Made by a program: the position numbers and the translations under genes. The notes below the pieces were generated by a model. The model saw nothing but the letters and a program-made list of their open reading frames with translations. It made no database searches and was not told where the DNA came from. Shown one piece after another: positions 1 through 10,229 of a DNA stretch of 64,000 nucleotides (positions are counted from its first letter, which is position 1; each line of letters starts with the position of its first letter). This DNA comes from Myxococcus stipitatus DSM 14675 (GTDB taxonomy: Bacteria > Myxococcota > Myxococcia > Myxococcales > Myxococcaceae), in contig NC_020126.1 of the NCBI RefSeq assembly GCF_000331735.1, positions 1,674,001 through 1,738,000 on the forward strand, read 5' to 3'.

Positions 1-597
1 CATGACCGGACGAAGTCGGGCGCTCAAGCGACGGGCGGCGGCGTGCTCTTCCAGCGACGCAACGCGGATGGCGCGACGTGGTCGCGTCCGGTGACGGTGG
101 CAACGGAGTCCAGCATCGCCAACACCCAGCTGGGGCCCTCCATGGCGTACGACTCGCAGGAGGGCTTCGGCATCGCCGTGCAGAACCGCGGCTCCTCGCG
201 AGGCGATGTGCTGCTGTACATGGATTGCCCCAGCCCCAACGCCACCAGCTGCACCACGACGGGCGAGTGGTCCACGCCGGACCCCGTCTTCGGCAACGGC
301 ACGGGCGGCTGGTATCCGTCGCTCGCGTTCGACCCCCAGCACCACGAGCCGTCCATCGCGCACTACTTCTGCTCGCGCGAGCCGGGCCGCAACGACACGA
401 GCTGCAACCCGAACGAGGACAAGCTCGTCATCAGCACGCGCATCGGCGGCAACTGGCGGGAGACGGTGGTGGACGAGGAGGGCGGCTGGTCGCCCAAGCT
501 GGCGTTCCTGTCCAACGGCAAGCGCGTCGTCCTCTACCGCACGCCGGTGGCCGCGCTCAGCAAGAAGGGCGTCCTGCACCTGGCGGTGGAGAAATGA
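1..597 (+). CDS. C-terminal part of a beta-propeller-like protein (truncated by window edge)
   Basis: The reading frame is open from the first base, so the true start lies outside the window. The visible 198 residues contain repeated blocks such as YPSLAFDP and WSPKLAFLSNG, resembling the bladed repeats of sialidase/BNR-type propellers. Four cysteines in two close groups (around MDCPSPNATSC and YFCSREPGRNDTSC) suggest an exported, disulfide-containing protein. The stop codon overlaps the start of the next lipoprotein gene, so the two are probably co-transcribed and translationally coupled. No catalytic motif is visible and the function is unknown. Confidence 0.75.
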   Translation, partial: HDRTKSGAQATGGGVLFQRRNADGATWSRPVTVATESSIANTQLGPSMAYDSQEGFGIAVQNRGSSRGDVLLYMDCPSPNATSCTTTGEWSTPDPVFGNGTGGWYPSLAFDPQHHEPSIAHYFCSREPGRNDTSCNPNEDKLVISTRIGGNWRETVVDEEGGWSPKLAFLSNGKRVVLYRTPVAALSKKGVLHLAVEK

Positions 598-1148
598 GGC
601 AGTCGCTCCGAGCCCTCGCGGCGCTGTCGCTGGCGGGCCTGGTCTCGGGCGCCGGCATGCTGGCGTGCAGCCGTCCGGACAACTCGCTGTCCGGCAGCGT
701 GTCGGAGTTGTTCCCGTTGGAGGTGTCGCGCGTGGAGATCCTCCGCAACGCGGAGGCCCTCCAGGTGAGCTACTTCCGCAACAACGACCTGGACGTGGAC
801 CTGGTGGTGCGGCTCACCGTGTCCACGGAAGGGCTGGACTTGCGGCCCGGCGCGAAGGTGAACCTGGGCGGCACCACGCCCTCGGGCCTGGCGCGCGCCA
901 CCGTGGTGCACCTCAACGCGGGAGAGCCCGCGCGGGTGTTCGCGCCGGTGGAGAAGGGGGACCTGCAGCTGGAGTCCGGAGGCCAGCCCGGCCAGCACAC
1001 GCGCGGGGACTTCTCCATGTCCTTCAAGAAGGGCGACGGCTACGGCGCGGGGCGCAGCCTGGAGGGGACGTTCTCCTCCGAGGCCCAGGACGCGGGCTTC
1101 GGCCCGGAAGAGGGCGAGCCCCTGGACGGCAGCGTCGTCGTCCCGTGA
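594..1148 (+). CDS. Hypothetical lipoprotein
   Basis: This 184-residue protein starts with an ATG that overlaps the stop of the preceding gene (ATGA). The N-terminus MRQSLRALAALSLAGLV is a signal peptide ending in a lipobox-like MLAC around residue 23, so the mature protein should be a lipoprotein. The rest is beta-rich with no recognised catalytic motif, and the C-terminal 20 residues are acidic and Pro/Gly-rich. Coupling to the propeller-like gene upstream suggests that the two act together at the cell envelope. I do not recognise the family. Confidence 0.8.
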   Translation: MRQSLRALAALSLAGLVSGAGMLACSRPDNSLSGSVSELFPLEVSRVEILRNAEALQVSYFRNNDLDVDLVVRLTVSTEGLDLRPGAKVNLGGTTPSGLARATVVHLNAGEPARVFAPVEKGDLQLESGGQPGQHTRGDFSMSFKKGDGYGAGRSLEGTFSSEAQDAGFGPEEGEPLDGSVVVP

Positions 1149-1157
1149 GGACCTGAT

Positions 1158-1202
1158 ACACGCGGCGGCGCCCGGAGCTTCTCGGACGTCGCCGCGTCGT
1201 GT
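1158..1202. terminator. Candidate bidirectional hairpin between convergent genes
   Basis: An imperfect inverted repeat lies between the stops of two convergent genes. ACACG (1158-1162) pairs with CGTGT (1198-1202), and CGCGGCG (1161-1167) can pair with CGCCGCG (1190-1196) in an alternative register. No U-tract follows, so this is a weak candidate. Confidence 0.3.
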
Positions 1203-1214
1203 GGGTGAGGCGTG

Positions 1215-1859
1215 CTACCGCGCGGTGCAGGTGTTGAGCGCCAGCCCCTGGGACATCGTGGACTGGAGCACCGCGTGGCGCGCGAGCGCGGTGGCGCCGC
1301 CTTCCTCGTAGATGCGCCGCGCGAGCGCGATGGCCTCGCCGCCATGCACCGTCTTCGTGAGCCCGGCCGCGTCCGTCACCGCGACGCCGCCGTCCGCGGT
1401 GCCCTCGGCGCGGACGATGGGGACGCCCGCGTCGTCGCGGACCACCATGCCGTTCTCCAGCGTCTCGAAGTGGCGGACGACGGGCTCCTCGCCCTCGCGC
1501 TCGAGCACCAGCGTCATCACGCCCGTCTCCGGGTCTCGCGTCATCTTCAGCTCCTGGTGGGGGCCCAGGTGGACGATGCGCGTGTTGATGTCGGAGCTGC
1601 CCGTGCTCGACACGGGGTTCTTCCCGCTCCAGAACTCGATGCTGTTGATGACCAGCGCGTCGATGAACGTGCCCAGCTCATACACAGGCACGATGACGAG
1701 CACGAGGAACATCAGCCACTGCACGAACTTCTCATCCGAGATGTTCTTGTTCCAGTTCCAGATTTTCTGGGTGAGCTTGAAACTGCCGAAGCACCCGGTC
1801 GCGTGCATCGAGATGAAACCAGCGCACAGCACGGCGAGCCAGGGAGACGGACGCTTCAT
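1215..1859 (-). CDS. DUF3332-like membrane lipoprotein
   Basis: The protein has 214 residues from an ATG placed 7 nt after GAGGAGG; a second ATG one codon upstream (1862) is the alternative start. The signal peptide ends in a lipobox-like ATGC, followed by a region with the WNWNKNISDEKFVQW signature and a hydrophobic segment (LMFLVLVIVPVYELGTFIDALVI). This matches my memory of the DUF3332 family of small membrane-anchored proteins of unknown function. The C-terminal half is soluble and charged. It is convergent with the lipoprotein gene at 594-1148 and divergent from the peptidase gene at 1998. Confidence 0.75.
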   Translation of the reverse strand: MKRPSPWLAVLCAGFISMHATGCFGSFKLTQKIWNWNKNISDEKFVQWLMFLVLVIVPVYELGTFIDALVINSIEFWSGKNPVSSTGSSDINTRIVHLGPHQELKMTRDPETGVMTLVLEREGEEPVVRHFETLENGMVVRDDAGVPIVRAEGTADGGVAVTDAAGLTKTVHGGEAIALARRIYEEGGATALARHAVLQSTMSQGLALNTCTAR

Positions 1860-1997
1860 CATGAACCCTCCTCGGGGGGATGGAAGGACTGCGAAGGCGG
1901 CCCCACCATGCCACGGAGGATTTCCCACGCACACCGTGTTTGTGTGCCTTTGTTGGTCTCCGTCACGCCTACGTCCCCGAGGTGCGAGGATGCACTC

Positions 1998-2828
1998 GTG
2001 ATTCCTCCTCGAGTCCTCGTGCGGGCCACGGCCCTGTGTCTCGGTTTCCTCGGCGCGCCCGTGCTCGCGTCGGAGCCTGTCCCGCCGGAGGCGTCCGCGC
2101 CGAGTGCACGACAGCGGACACCCGAGCCGCCCCCTGCGTTGGCCTGCCTGGCGAAGTGGTATCCGGTGCTGACACCCGTGAGCCTCGAATCAGGCTGGGG
2201 CTTCGCCCTGCCGGGGGGACGTGTCTTTCTTTTCGACGACGGAGAGGACAAGCCCTTCGCGCGGAAGCTGGAGGCGCCGGACCTGGAGGACACACTCTCC
2301 ATTCCCTATCGCACCGGCCCCCTCACCCCCGTCACCCGCGAGGACGACGACCCGGGGCGCATCCGCTTCGAGCCGCTGTTCGAGGCCACCTACGGCGCCT
2401 CGCGCGAGAAGGTGGACGTGGTGCCCTGGGTCTTCTTCGGACAGAAGCTGAAGGTTCACCGCAAGGTGCTGCCCGCCTTCCAGCGGGTCGCCGCGCGGCT
2501 GGAGCCGTTGGTGGAGAAGGACGCCTCGCTGGGCGCCTTCCTTCGCGGCGCGGGCGGGACGTTCGCGTGGCGCAACATCGCGAACACGAACCGCCGCAGC
2601 GCGCACTCCTACGGCGTCTCGTTGGACTTGAACACCGCGCGCTCCCACTACTGGGAATGGCAGCGGCCGAAGTCGCCGGTGCGCTGGCGCAACGCCGTGC
2701 CCCAGGTGCTGGTGGACGCCTTCGAGGCGGAGGGCTTCATCTGGGGCGGGCGCTGGTACCACTACGACACGATGCACTTCGAGTACCGCCCGGAGCTGCT
2801 GGACCCAGCGTGTGCTCCGGCGCGGTGA
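1998..2828 (+). CDS. M15-family D-Ala-D-Ala-type carboxypeptidase/endopeptidase, exported
   Basis: This is a likely secreted zinc peptidase acting on peptidoglycan peptides. A GTG start at 1998 lies 7 nt after GCGAGGA and gives 276 residues with a signal peptide (ATALCLGFLGAPVLA). M15 metal ligands are visible: SAHSYGVSLDLN carries His and Asp in the HxxxxxxD arrangement, and WYHYDTMHFEYRPE carries the distal His pair. The WEWQ and YGVSLDLN context resembles the M15C/LAS group. The open reading frame extends far upstream, but that part overlaps the opposite-strand gene and looks like shadow sequence. The stop lies 6 nt from the stop of the convergent regulator gene. Confidence 0.82.
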   Translation: MIPPRVLVRATALCLGFLGAPVLASEPVPPEASAPSARQRTPEPPPALACLAKWYPVLTPVSLESGWGFALPGGRVFLFDDGEDKPFARKLEAPDLEDTLSIPYRTGPLTPVTREDDDPGRIRFEPLFEATYGASREKVDVVPWVFFGQKLKVHRKVLPAFQRVAARLEPLVEKDASLGAFLRGAGGTFAWRNIANTNRRSAHSYGVSLDLNTARSHYWEWQRPKSPVRWRNAVPQVLVDAFEAEGFIWGGRWYHYDTMHFEYRPELLDPACAPAR

Positions 2829-2834
2829 CGCGGC

Positions 2835-4199
<1,365 letters not shown>

Positions 4200-4329
4200 G
4201 ACCGGGTGGGGATTCTAGACGGCTTCTCGTCGTCAGGTGATTTCCTGTCCGCCGGGAGCGCGCCCGCCCTCTGGGCGGCCGGGCATGTGGTTGGAGCCCC
4301 AGGGGAGCGTGATACGACGGACGTCACCT

Positions 4330-7017
4330 ATGCGGACCCCTTCCTTGCTTCTGTTGCTGGCCTCTGCTTGCGCCACGGTTCCCAGGACTCCGGCTCCCGC
4401 TACCCCGGCGGCGGCCACCCCTCCGGCCCCGACGCGTGTCTGGAAGCAACCTCGCGCGGTGGTGGTGCGCCACGCCACGGTGATGCCGGCCACGGGGCCC
4501 GCCATCGAGGACGGCGCGGTGGCCTGGGTGGACGGCAAGCTGACGGCGGTGGGGCGAAACGCGGACGTGGCGACCCCCCCGGGGGCGGAGGAGGTGGACG
4601 GCACGGGGCTGTACGTCACCCCGGGCATCATCGACGCGCACAGTCATCTGGGCGTCTACGCCAGCCCCGCCTCGTTCTCGAATGACGACGGCAACGAGGC
4701 CACCGCGCCGGTGACGGCCGAAGTCTCGGCGGAGCACTCCTTCTGGCCCCAGGACCCGGGGCTCCAGCGCGCCGCGGCGGGAGGCATCACCTCCCTGCTG
4801 GTCCTGCCGGGCAGTGCCAACCTGGTGGGTGGCCGGGGCTTTCCGGTGAAGCTGCACTTCGGTCGCTCGGCGGCGGAGATGCGGTTCCCGGGCGCCAAGG
4901 ACTCCCTGAAGATGGCGTGTGGTGAGAATCCGCGCCGCGTCTACGGCGTGGACCGCAAGACGGCGCCCTCCACCCGCATGGCCAACGTGGCGGGCTACCG
5001 ACAGGCCTTCGCCCAGGCCCGCGAGTACATGGCCAAGCAGGCCGAGTGGGCGAAGAAGCAGGAGAAGAGCCCGGACGAGGCGGGGCCCGCGCCGCTGCGC
5101 GACTTGAAGCTGGAGACGCTGGCGGAGGTGCTGCGCGGCAACATCCTGGTGCAGAACCACTGCTACCGCGCGGATGAGATGGAGGTGATGCTCCAGGTGG
5201 CGGCGGAGGCGGGCTACTCCATCCGCGCCTTCCACCACGCGCTGGAGGCGTACAAGGTCCGCGACAGCCTGGCCGCGAAGAACGTGGCCGTGGCGACGTG
5301 GGCGGACTGGTGGGGCTTCAAGCTGGAGGCGTGGGACGGCATCCCGGAGACCGCCGGGCTCGTCTCGCAGGCGGGCGGGAAGACGGTCATCCACTCCGAC
5401 TCCGCGCTGAGCATCCAGCGGCTGAACCAGGAGGCCGGCAAGGCGATGTGGCGCGCGCGCGAGTCGGGCATCCCCATCCCCGAGGAGGAGGCGCTGCGCT
5501 GGGTGACGCTCAACGCCGCGTGGGTGATGGGCGTGGAGAGCGCCACGGGCTCGCTGGAGCCGGGGAAGATGGCGGACGTGGTGCTGTGGAAGAACCACCC
5601 CTTGAGCGTCTACGCGCGGGCGCAGCGCGTGTGGGCGGACGGCGTGGGGACGTTCGACGCGAGCCAGGGCGCCACCCAGGTCAGCGACTTCGAGGTGGGC
5701 GACGTGGCGGCGAACGCGGCGAAGCTGGTGGCCGCGCCCGCGGCGGCGCCGTCGCTGGCGGACCTGGGCCTGAGCGAGCGCTGCGACGTGACGAAGGACC
5801 GCGCGTGCGCGGAGCGCCTGGCCCCGACGGCGGAGGCGTGCACGGTGTTCCACGGCGTGACGGCCTTCACGGGCTCGGCGTGGCTGAAGGGCGCCACGGT
5901 GGTGCTGGAGAACGGCAAGGTCGCCAGCATCCAGGCGGACGGCGGTGACTCGCTGCCGCCCGCGTGCCGCGTGGTGGACGGGAAGGGCCGGCTGTTGACG
6001 CCGGGCTTCGTGGACTCGCTCACCGTGCTGGGGCTGGTGGAGGTGAGCGCGGAGGAGTCGACGCAGGACGACGGGCTGCGCGGGGACGCGGCGAAGCGGG
6101 ACGTTCGCGCGGCGCTCCTGGCCTCGGATGGCGTCAACCCCGCGTCGGTGGTGCTCCCGGTGGCGCGGCTGGGCGGTGTCACCAGCGTCCTGACGCACCC
6201 GCGTGGCGGACTGGTGTCCGGGCAGAGCGCGCTGCTGGCGATGGACGGCTCGATCCGGCGCGCGTCGCTGGCCATGCACGTCCAGCTGGGCATCTCCGGA
6301 CGCGACGCGGTGTCGGGCTCGAGGGCGCTGGTGCTGGAGCGGCTGCGGGAGATTCTCGCCGACGCGCGCGACTACAACCGCCGCAAGGGCGACTTCGAGC
6401 AGGGGCGCATGCGCGACTTGTCGGTGAGCCGCCTGGACCTGGAGGCGCTCCAGCCGGTGCTCGCGGGCACGCTGCCGGTGGTGGTGCACGCGGACCGGGC
6501 CTCGGACCTGCGCGTCGCGCTGGGCCTGGCGCGTGAGTACAACCTCAAGCTCATCATCGCCGGGGGCGGTGAGGCGTGGATGGTGGCGCGGGAGCTGGCG
6601 GCGGCGAAGGTGCCCGTGATTGTTCAGCCCACGCAGAACCTGCCCGCGGACTTCGACCGGCTCAACAGCCGCCTGGACTCCGCGGCGCTCCTGAGCAAGG
6701 CGGGCGTGAAGGTCCTCTTCTCCATCATGGGAGACCACGGCCTGGTGCGCACGCTGCCGCAGGAGGCGGGCAACGCGGTGGCCTGGGGCCTGCCGCACAC
6801 CGACGCGCTGCGCGCGATGACGTCCAACGTGGGAGAGGCGTTCGGCCTGCCCCTGGGCAAGCTCGCGCCGGGCGCGGTGGCGGATGTGGTGCTGTGGAAC
6901 GGCGACCCGCTGGAGTCCTCCACGCGCCCGCTGGGCATGTGGCTGGCGGGACGTCAGGTGCCGCTCGTCACGCGGCAGCAGGCCCTGTTCGAGAAGTACC
7001 GCGAGCTGCCGAAGTAG
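4330..7017 (+). CDS. Tandem amidohydrolase lipoprotein, second domain degenerate
   Basis: This 895-residue exported protein is made of two consecutive amidohydrolase-superfamily (TIM-barrel metal hydrolase) units. The ATG at 4330 gives a clean signal peptide with a lipobox-like ASAC. The first unit (about residues 45-480) keeps the DAHSHLG metal motif, later histidines ([13 protein letters not shown]) and a catalytic-type Asp (IHSDSALS). The second unit (about 500-890) aligns in layout ([11 protein letters not shown]) but reads DSLTVLG where the HxH should be, so it has probably lost its first metal site. Both units end with a typical GKMADVVLW or GAVADVVLW barrel-closing motif. The substrate is unknown; imidazolonepropionase-like or dipeptidase-like hydrolysis is possible. 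Confidence 0.85.
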   Translation: MRTPSLLLLLASACATVPRTPAPATPAAATPPAPTRVWKQPRAVVVRHATVMPATGPAIEDGAVAWVDGKLTAVGRNADVATPPGAEEVDGTGLYVTPGIIDAHSHLGVYASPASFSNDDGNEATAPVTAEVSAEHSFWPQDPGLQRAAAGGITSLLVLPGSANLVGGRGFPVKLHFGRSAAEMRFPGAKDSLKMACGENPRRVYGVDRKTAPSTRMANVAGYRQAFAQAREYMAKQAEWAKKQEKSPDEAGPAPLRDLKLETLAEVLRGNILVQNHCYRADEMEVMLQVAAEAGYSIRAFHHALEAYKVRDSLAAKNVAVATWADWWGFKLEAWDGIPETAGLVSQAGGKTVIHSDSALSIQRLNQEAGKAMWRARESGIPIPEEEALRWVTLNAAWVMGVESATGSLEPGKMADVVLWKNHPLSVYARAQRVWADGVGTFDASQGATQVSDFEVGDVAANAAKLVAAPAAAPSLADLGLSERCDVTKDRACAERLAPTAEACTVFHGVTAFTGSAWLKGATVVLENGKVASIQADGGDSLPPACRVVDGKGRLLTPGFVDSLTVLGLVEVSAEESTQDDGLRGDAAKRDVRAALLASDGVNPASVVLPVARLGGVTSVLTHPRGGLVSGQSALLAMDGSIRRASLAMHVQLGISGRDAVSGSRALVLERLREILADARDYNRRKGDFEQGRMRDLSVSRLDLEALQPVLAGTLPVVVHADRASDLRVALGLAREYNLKLIIAGGGEAWMVARELAAAKVPVIVQPTQNLPADFDRLNSRLDSAALLSKAGVKVLFSIMGDHGLVRTLPQEAGNAVAWGLPHTDALRAMTSNVGEAFGLPLGKLAPGAVADVVLWNGDPLESSTRPLGMWLAGRQVPLVTRQQALFEKYRELPK

Positions 7018-7019
7018 GC

Positions 7020-7047
7020 GGCCGTCCCCGCTCGAGCGAGGACGGCC
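7020..7047. terminator. Near-perfect palindrome, bidirectional terminator candidate
   Basis: GGCCGTCC (7020-7027) pairs with GGACGGCC (7040-7047), and the interior CGCTCGAGCG (7029-7038) is itself a palindrome, so almost the whole element folds into one hairpin. It sits 3 nt after the amidohydrolase stop and 16 nt from the stop of the convergent lipoprotein gene. There is no clear U-tract. Confidence 0.6.
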
Positions 7048-7062
7048 ACCGGGGCGTGCTGG

Positions 7063-8634
7063 CTACTCGCCTTCGTAGATGCCGATGGCGCCCGCCACCC
7101 ACTTCTGGGTGGTGGTGTCGCGGTAGCCCATGAAGGACACGAGCATCCGCCGGTCACTCCCGTGGCCGTCCGCCTGGATGTCGCTGATGCGCGACATGCC
7201 GTACTTGCGGCCGAACTCCGGCAGGCCGTAGGTGGTGAAGTCGCCGCCCTTCAGCCGGGAGATGCCGCCGCCCCACGACGCGCCGGCCCAGAGGCTCCCG
7301 TCCCTGGGGTCCAGGCCCAGGGCGGACAGGTGCCTGTCCACCAGCCCGGAGCCGGAGCCCACCCGGCGCAGCACCTGGCCGCCCGAGTCCAGGTGCACCA
7401 GCCCGTTGCTGAACGAGCTCAGCCACACGCTGCCGTCGCCCATCACCACCGCGCCGGAGATGTTGTCCGGCACGCGCTCGCTGGGCTTCGAGTACTCCGG
7501 CTTGGCGTCCGGCCAGAGGTCCCGCTTGTTGTCGGCGTCCGCCTCCGAGCCCGTCTGCGCGTGCCAGAAGTTGCCGCCCGTGGAGCCGTAGCGGAAGCGC
7601 GTGGTGCGGTCCGAGCCGCCGAACCAGACATCCCCGCTGGGGTCCACCGCGACGCCGTAGTACGCGTCCGTCAGCAGAATCACGTTGCCGCGCGCATCCA
7701 GCGCGTTGACGGACGGGTGCACGTGCTCGAAGACGCCGGAGCAGTTGAGCTGGCCGTTGCACATGGGCGCGCCGGAGAACGTCGCATCCCCTCGCGCGAA
7801 GCCGTGGTTGCCGCCGAACCACACGCTGGGCTTGTTCCGGCCGATGGCCTGCTTGTCGTAGCGGATGCGCAGGATGTTGCAGATCTTCTCGCGCCCGCGC
7901 TTCTCGGCCGCCACCACGTCGGGGCCGGAGAAGATGTCGTAGTGCACCACGGTGAGGGTGCCGTCCTGGCGCAGCGTCACCCGGTCCGCGTCGCCGCTCT
8001 TGTAGCGGGCGGGGTCCGGGCTCGGCCCGTCCCAGTTGTTCTCGCAGTGCTCGGAGCCCGTGCCGGGAATGCCCTCGTAGCCCACGAAGACGGTGCCCGC
8101 CTTGGCGCCCGCCACGGAGATGACCTTCAGGTACTTGATGCCCGGAGGCGCGGTGCCGTCCGGCATGTAGCCGTACGGACGCAGGCCGTGCTCCATGCCG
8201 AAGCGCTCGAAGCGCTCCGCGCCGGGCTTGAGGAGGAACAGGCCCTCTTCACCACCGGCGACCCAGATGTTGCCGCCCTCGTCGGCCGTCACGCCGTACA
8301 CGGTGAGCGGGCCGCCCTGGTCCGCGCCCACGAAGCGCCAGCCCGGCGCGGAGGGCAGCGGGGGAATCTCCGCGTCCTGTCTGGGGTCCGGCCCCGCGTC
8401 CGGCGGTGGGCCCGCGTCGGGAGGCTCCGGCTGTGGGCCCGCGTCGGGAGGCTCCGGCTGCGGGCCGCTGTCGGGAGGCGGGCCGGCGTCGGGGGGCTCG
8501 GGCGGAGGGCCCGGGTCATCCATGTCCGGGTTGTCCTGCTGAGACTCGTCGTTGGACTTGGAGCTACAGCCCCCCAGGGTCCACATCACACACGCCAAGA
8601 AGAGCGCGCCTGGCCAGCGCAATCCCCGTGTCAT
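7063..8634 (-). CDS. Lipoprotein with Pro/Asp linker and beta-propeller-like sensor repeats
   Basis: The protein has 523 residues from an ATG preceded by GGGTGAGCGGA. A signal peptide ends in a lipobox LGGC, followed by a flexible linker of repeated PEPPDAGP-type units (about residues 35-95), which probably spaces the domain from the membrane. The remainder has repeats of the type YGVTADEGGNIWVAGGEEG and VDPSGDVWFGG, typical of NHL/two-component-regulator propellers. No enzymatic motif is visible. It is convergent with the amidohydrolase gene. A role in binding or surface display is likely but unproven. Confidence 0.8.
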   Translation of the reverse strand: MTRGLRWPGALFLACVMWTLGGCSSKSNDESQQDNPDMDDPGPPPEPPDAGPPPDSGPQPEPPDAGPQPEPPDAGPPPDAGPDPRQDAEIPPLPSAPGWRFVGADQGGPLTVYGVTADEGGNIWVAGGEEGLFLLKPGAERFERFGMEHGLRPYGYMPDGTAPPGIKYLKVISVAGAKAGTVFVGYEGIPGTGSEHCENNWDGPSPDPARYKSGDADRVTLRQDGTLTVVHYDIFSGPDVVAAEKRGREKICNILRIRYDKQAIGRNKPSVWFGGNHGFARGDATFSGAPMCNGQLNCSGVFEHVHPSVNALDARGNVILLTDAYYGVAVDPSGDVWFGGSDRTTRFRYGSTGGNFWHAQTGSEADADNKRDLWPDAKPEYSKPSERVPDNISGAVVMGDGSVWLSSFSNGLVHLDSGGQVLRRVGSGSGLVDRHLSALGLDPRDGSLWAGASWGGGISRLKGGDFTTYGLPEFGRKYGMSRISDIQADGHGSDRRMLVSFMGYRDTTTQKWVAGAIGIYEGE

Positions 8635-8833
8635 TCCGCTCACCCCACGAATGCCTGGCCGCCCTGGATGGGCAACCGTCCAAGCCCCCTCAGTCGCAAG
8701 GCCGATGCCAGGATTCGTTGGCGCTCCATGGGCGACTCCGTCCGCTCCTCGACAGGGGGTGGGAAGCGCGGTGCCCTGTCTGGGCAAGTCGCTGTCCCGG
8801 AGGACCCCCCATTCGTGCTAGTGGCTTCCTGAA

Positions 8834-9532
8834 ATGGGTGGGAACGACGCACGCGGTCGCACACCGCTGTCATTGGTGGGCCAGGAGCCGGACCTTCTTT
8901 TCTACACACGCCAGGCGGCCGAGCACGGCGCGCCGGTGTTGGTCCTGGGCGCCGCCAACGGCCGGGTGGTCTGGGCCCTGGCCGAGCACGGCTACACCGC
9001 CGTGGGCGTGGACCCGTCGGAGGTGATGATTCGCTCCGCCGAGGAGCGCCGCGCCTCGGAAGCCCTGGAGGTCTCCAACCGCGCCCGCTTCCTCGTCGCG
9101 GACCTGCGCTCGCTGCGGCTGCCGGACCGCTTCCCGCTGGTGCTGGCCCCGCAGCACGCGCTGGGGTTGATGCCCGGCAACGATGACCTGGAGGCGCTCC
9201 TGGCGACGGTGCGCCACCACCTCACGCCGGACGGCACCTTTGTCTACGACGTGCTCAACACGCCGCGCGAGCCGGTGCTGCCGCGCGATGACGAGGAGCC
9301 CAACGCGGGGCTGGAGCCGCGCCGGCCCCTGTTCGCCCTCCACCTGCGCGAGCGCAAGCAGCCTGGAGTGCCCAGCCCCATCCGCCGCCTCAAGCTGCGG
9401 CACTTCTCGCCGGAGGAGCTGGACGCGGCCCTCACCGCCGCGGGCTTCACCCCGCGCGAGCGCTACGGCCGCTTCGACGGCAAGCCCTTCGATTTGGAGG
9501 ACTCACGGCACATCGGCGTCGCCGGGCCGTGA
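8834..9532 (+). CDS. Class I SAM-dependent methyltransferase
   Basis: This 232-residue cytosolic protein has the Rossmann-type SAM-binding motif I VLVLGAANGRVVWALA (about residues 34-49) followed by the acidic loop GVDPSEVM, and a motif resembling VLAPQHALGLM at strand 4. The C-terminal half is smaller than in full-length small-molecule methyltransferases but carries the usual FSPEELDAALTAAGF element. The substrate is unknown. The start has only a weak ribosome-binding site. The stop lies 4 nt from the stop of the convergent response-regulator gene, where GTGAG-GG-CTCAC (9529-9540) forms a small inverted repeat over both stops. Confidence 0.85.
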   Translation: MGGNDARGRTPLSLVGQEPDLLFYTRQAAEHGAPVLVLGAANGRVVWALAEHGYTAVGVDPSEVMIRSAEERRASEALEVSNRARFLVADLRSLRLPDRFPLVLAPQHALGLMPGNDDLEALLATVRHHLTPDGTFVYDVLNTPREPVLPRDDEEPNAGLEPRRPLFALHLRERKQPGVPSPIRRLKLRHFSPEELDAALTAAGFTPRERYGRFDGKPFDLEDSRHIGVAGP

Positions 9533-9536
9533 GGGC

Positions 9537-10229
9537 TCACTTCTCGAAGCGGTAGCCCAGGCCGCGCACGGTGACGAAGTGGCGCGGCTCCTCCGGGTTC
9601 GGCTCGAACTTGAGGCGCAGCTGGCGCATGAAGTTGTCCACGGTGCGCGCGCTGCCCTCGTAGTGGTAGCCCCAGGCGCCGGACAGCAGCTCCTCGCGGG
9701 TGAAGGTGCGGTCCGGATGCGTGAGGAAGTGCGCCAGCAGCTTGAACTCCTGCGCGGTGAGCTCCACGGGCGTCCCCCCGCGCGCCACCGTGCGTGAGTT
9801 CATGTCCACGCGCACGTCGCCGAACGTCACCGGCGGCGCGCCCCCTTGCGTCGGGTAGCGGCGGCGCAGCACGGCCTTGATGCGCGCCAGGAGCTCCTGG
9901 AGCCCGAAGGGCTTCACGACGTAGTCATCCGCGCCCAGGTTGAGGCCGAGAATCTTGTCCGTCTCCATCCCCTTGGCGGACAGCACCACCACGGGCGTGT
10001 CGCGGCCGCGCTGGCGCAGCTCCTTGAGCACCTCGTAGCCGTTGAGCTCGGGCAGCATCAGGTCCAGCACCATCAGGTCCGGGGCGTCATCCAGCGCGCG
10101 CTGGAGGCCCGTGCGTCCGTCCTGGGCCTGGAGCACCTCGTAGCCCTCGAAGCGCAGGTTCATGGACAGGCCCGCGAGGATGGACAGGTCGTCCTCGACC
10201 ACCAGGATGCGCCGGGTCGCTTCGCTCAT
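9537..10229 (-). CDS. OmpR/PhoB-family response regulator
   Basis: This 230-residue DNA-binding response regulator is the partner of the histidine kinase encoded immediately upstream. The receiver domain (about 1-120) shows the acidic pair in VVEDD, the phosphoacceptor Asp in LMVLDLMLP, Thr/Ser-type switch residues and Lys in YVVKPF. The C-terminal winged helix (about 135-228) has [14 protein letters not shown] and [16 protein letters not shown], the recognition-helix region of this family. Its start overlaps the kinase stop (ATGA), so the two are translationally coupled with the kinase first. The regulated genes are unknown. Confidence 0.95.
   Translation of the reverse strand: MSEATRRILVVEDDLSILAGLSMNLRFEGYEVLQAQDGRTGLQRALDDAPDLMVLDLMLPELNGYEVLKELRQRGRDTPVVVLSAKGMETDKILGLNLGADDYVVKPFGLQELLARIKAVLRRRYPTQGGAPPVTFGDVRVDMNSRTVARGGTPVELTAQEFKLLAHFLTHPDRTFTREELLSGAWGYHYEGSARTVDNFMRQLRLKFEPNPEEPRHFVTVRGLGYRFEK

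Noticed and set aside
1212-1997. Long upstream extension of the M15 peptidase frame
   Set aside because: It lies opposite the DUF3332-like gene and has no recognisable protein character, while a GTG with a ribosome-binding site and signal peptide exists at 1998.
8395-8520. Short repeats in the lipoprotein gene as a separate repeat element
   Set aside because: They encode the Pro/Asp linker (PEPPDAGP) of the lipoprotein, a common low-complexity spacer, and need no further explanation.
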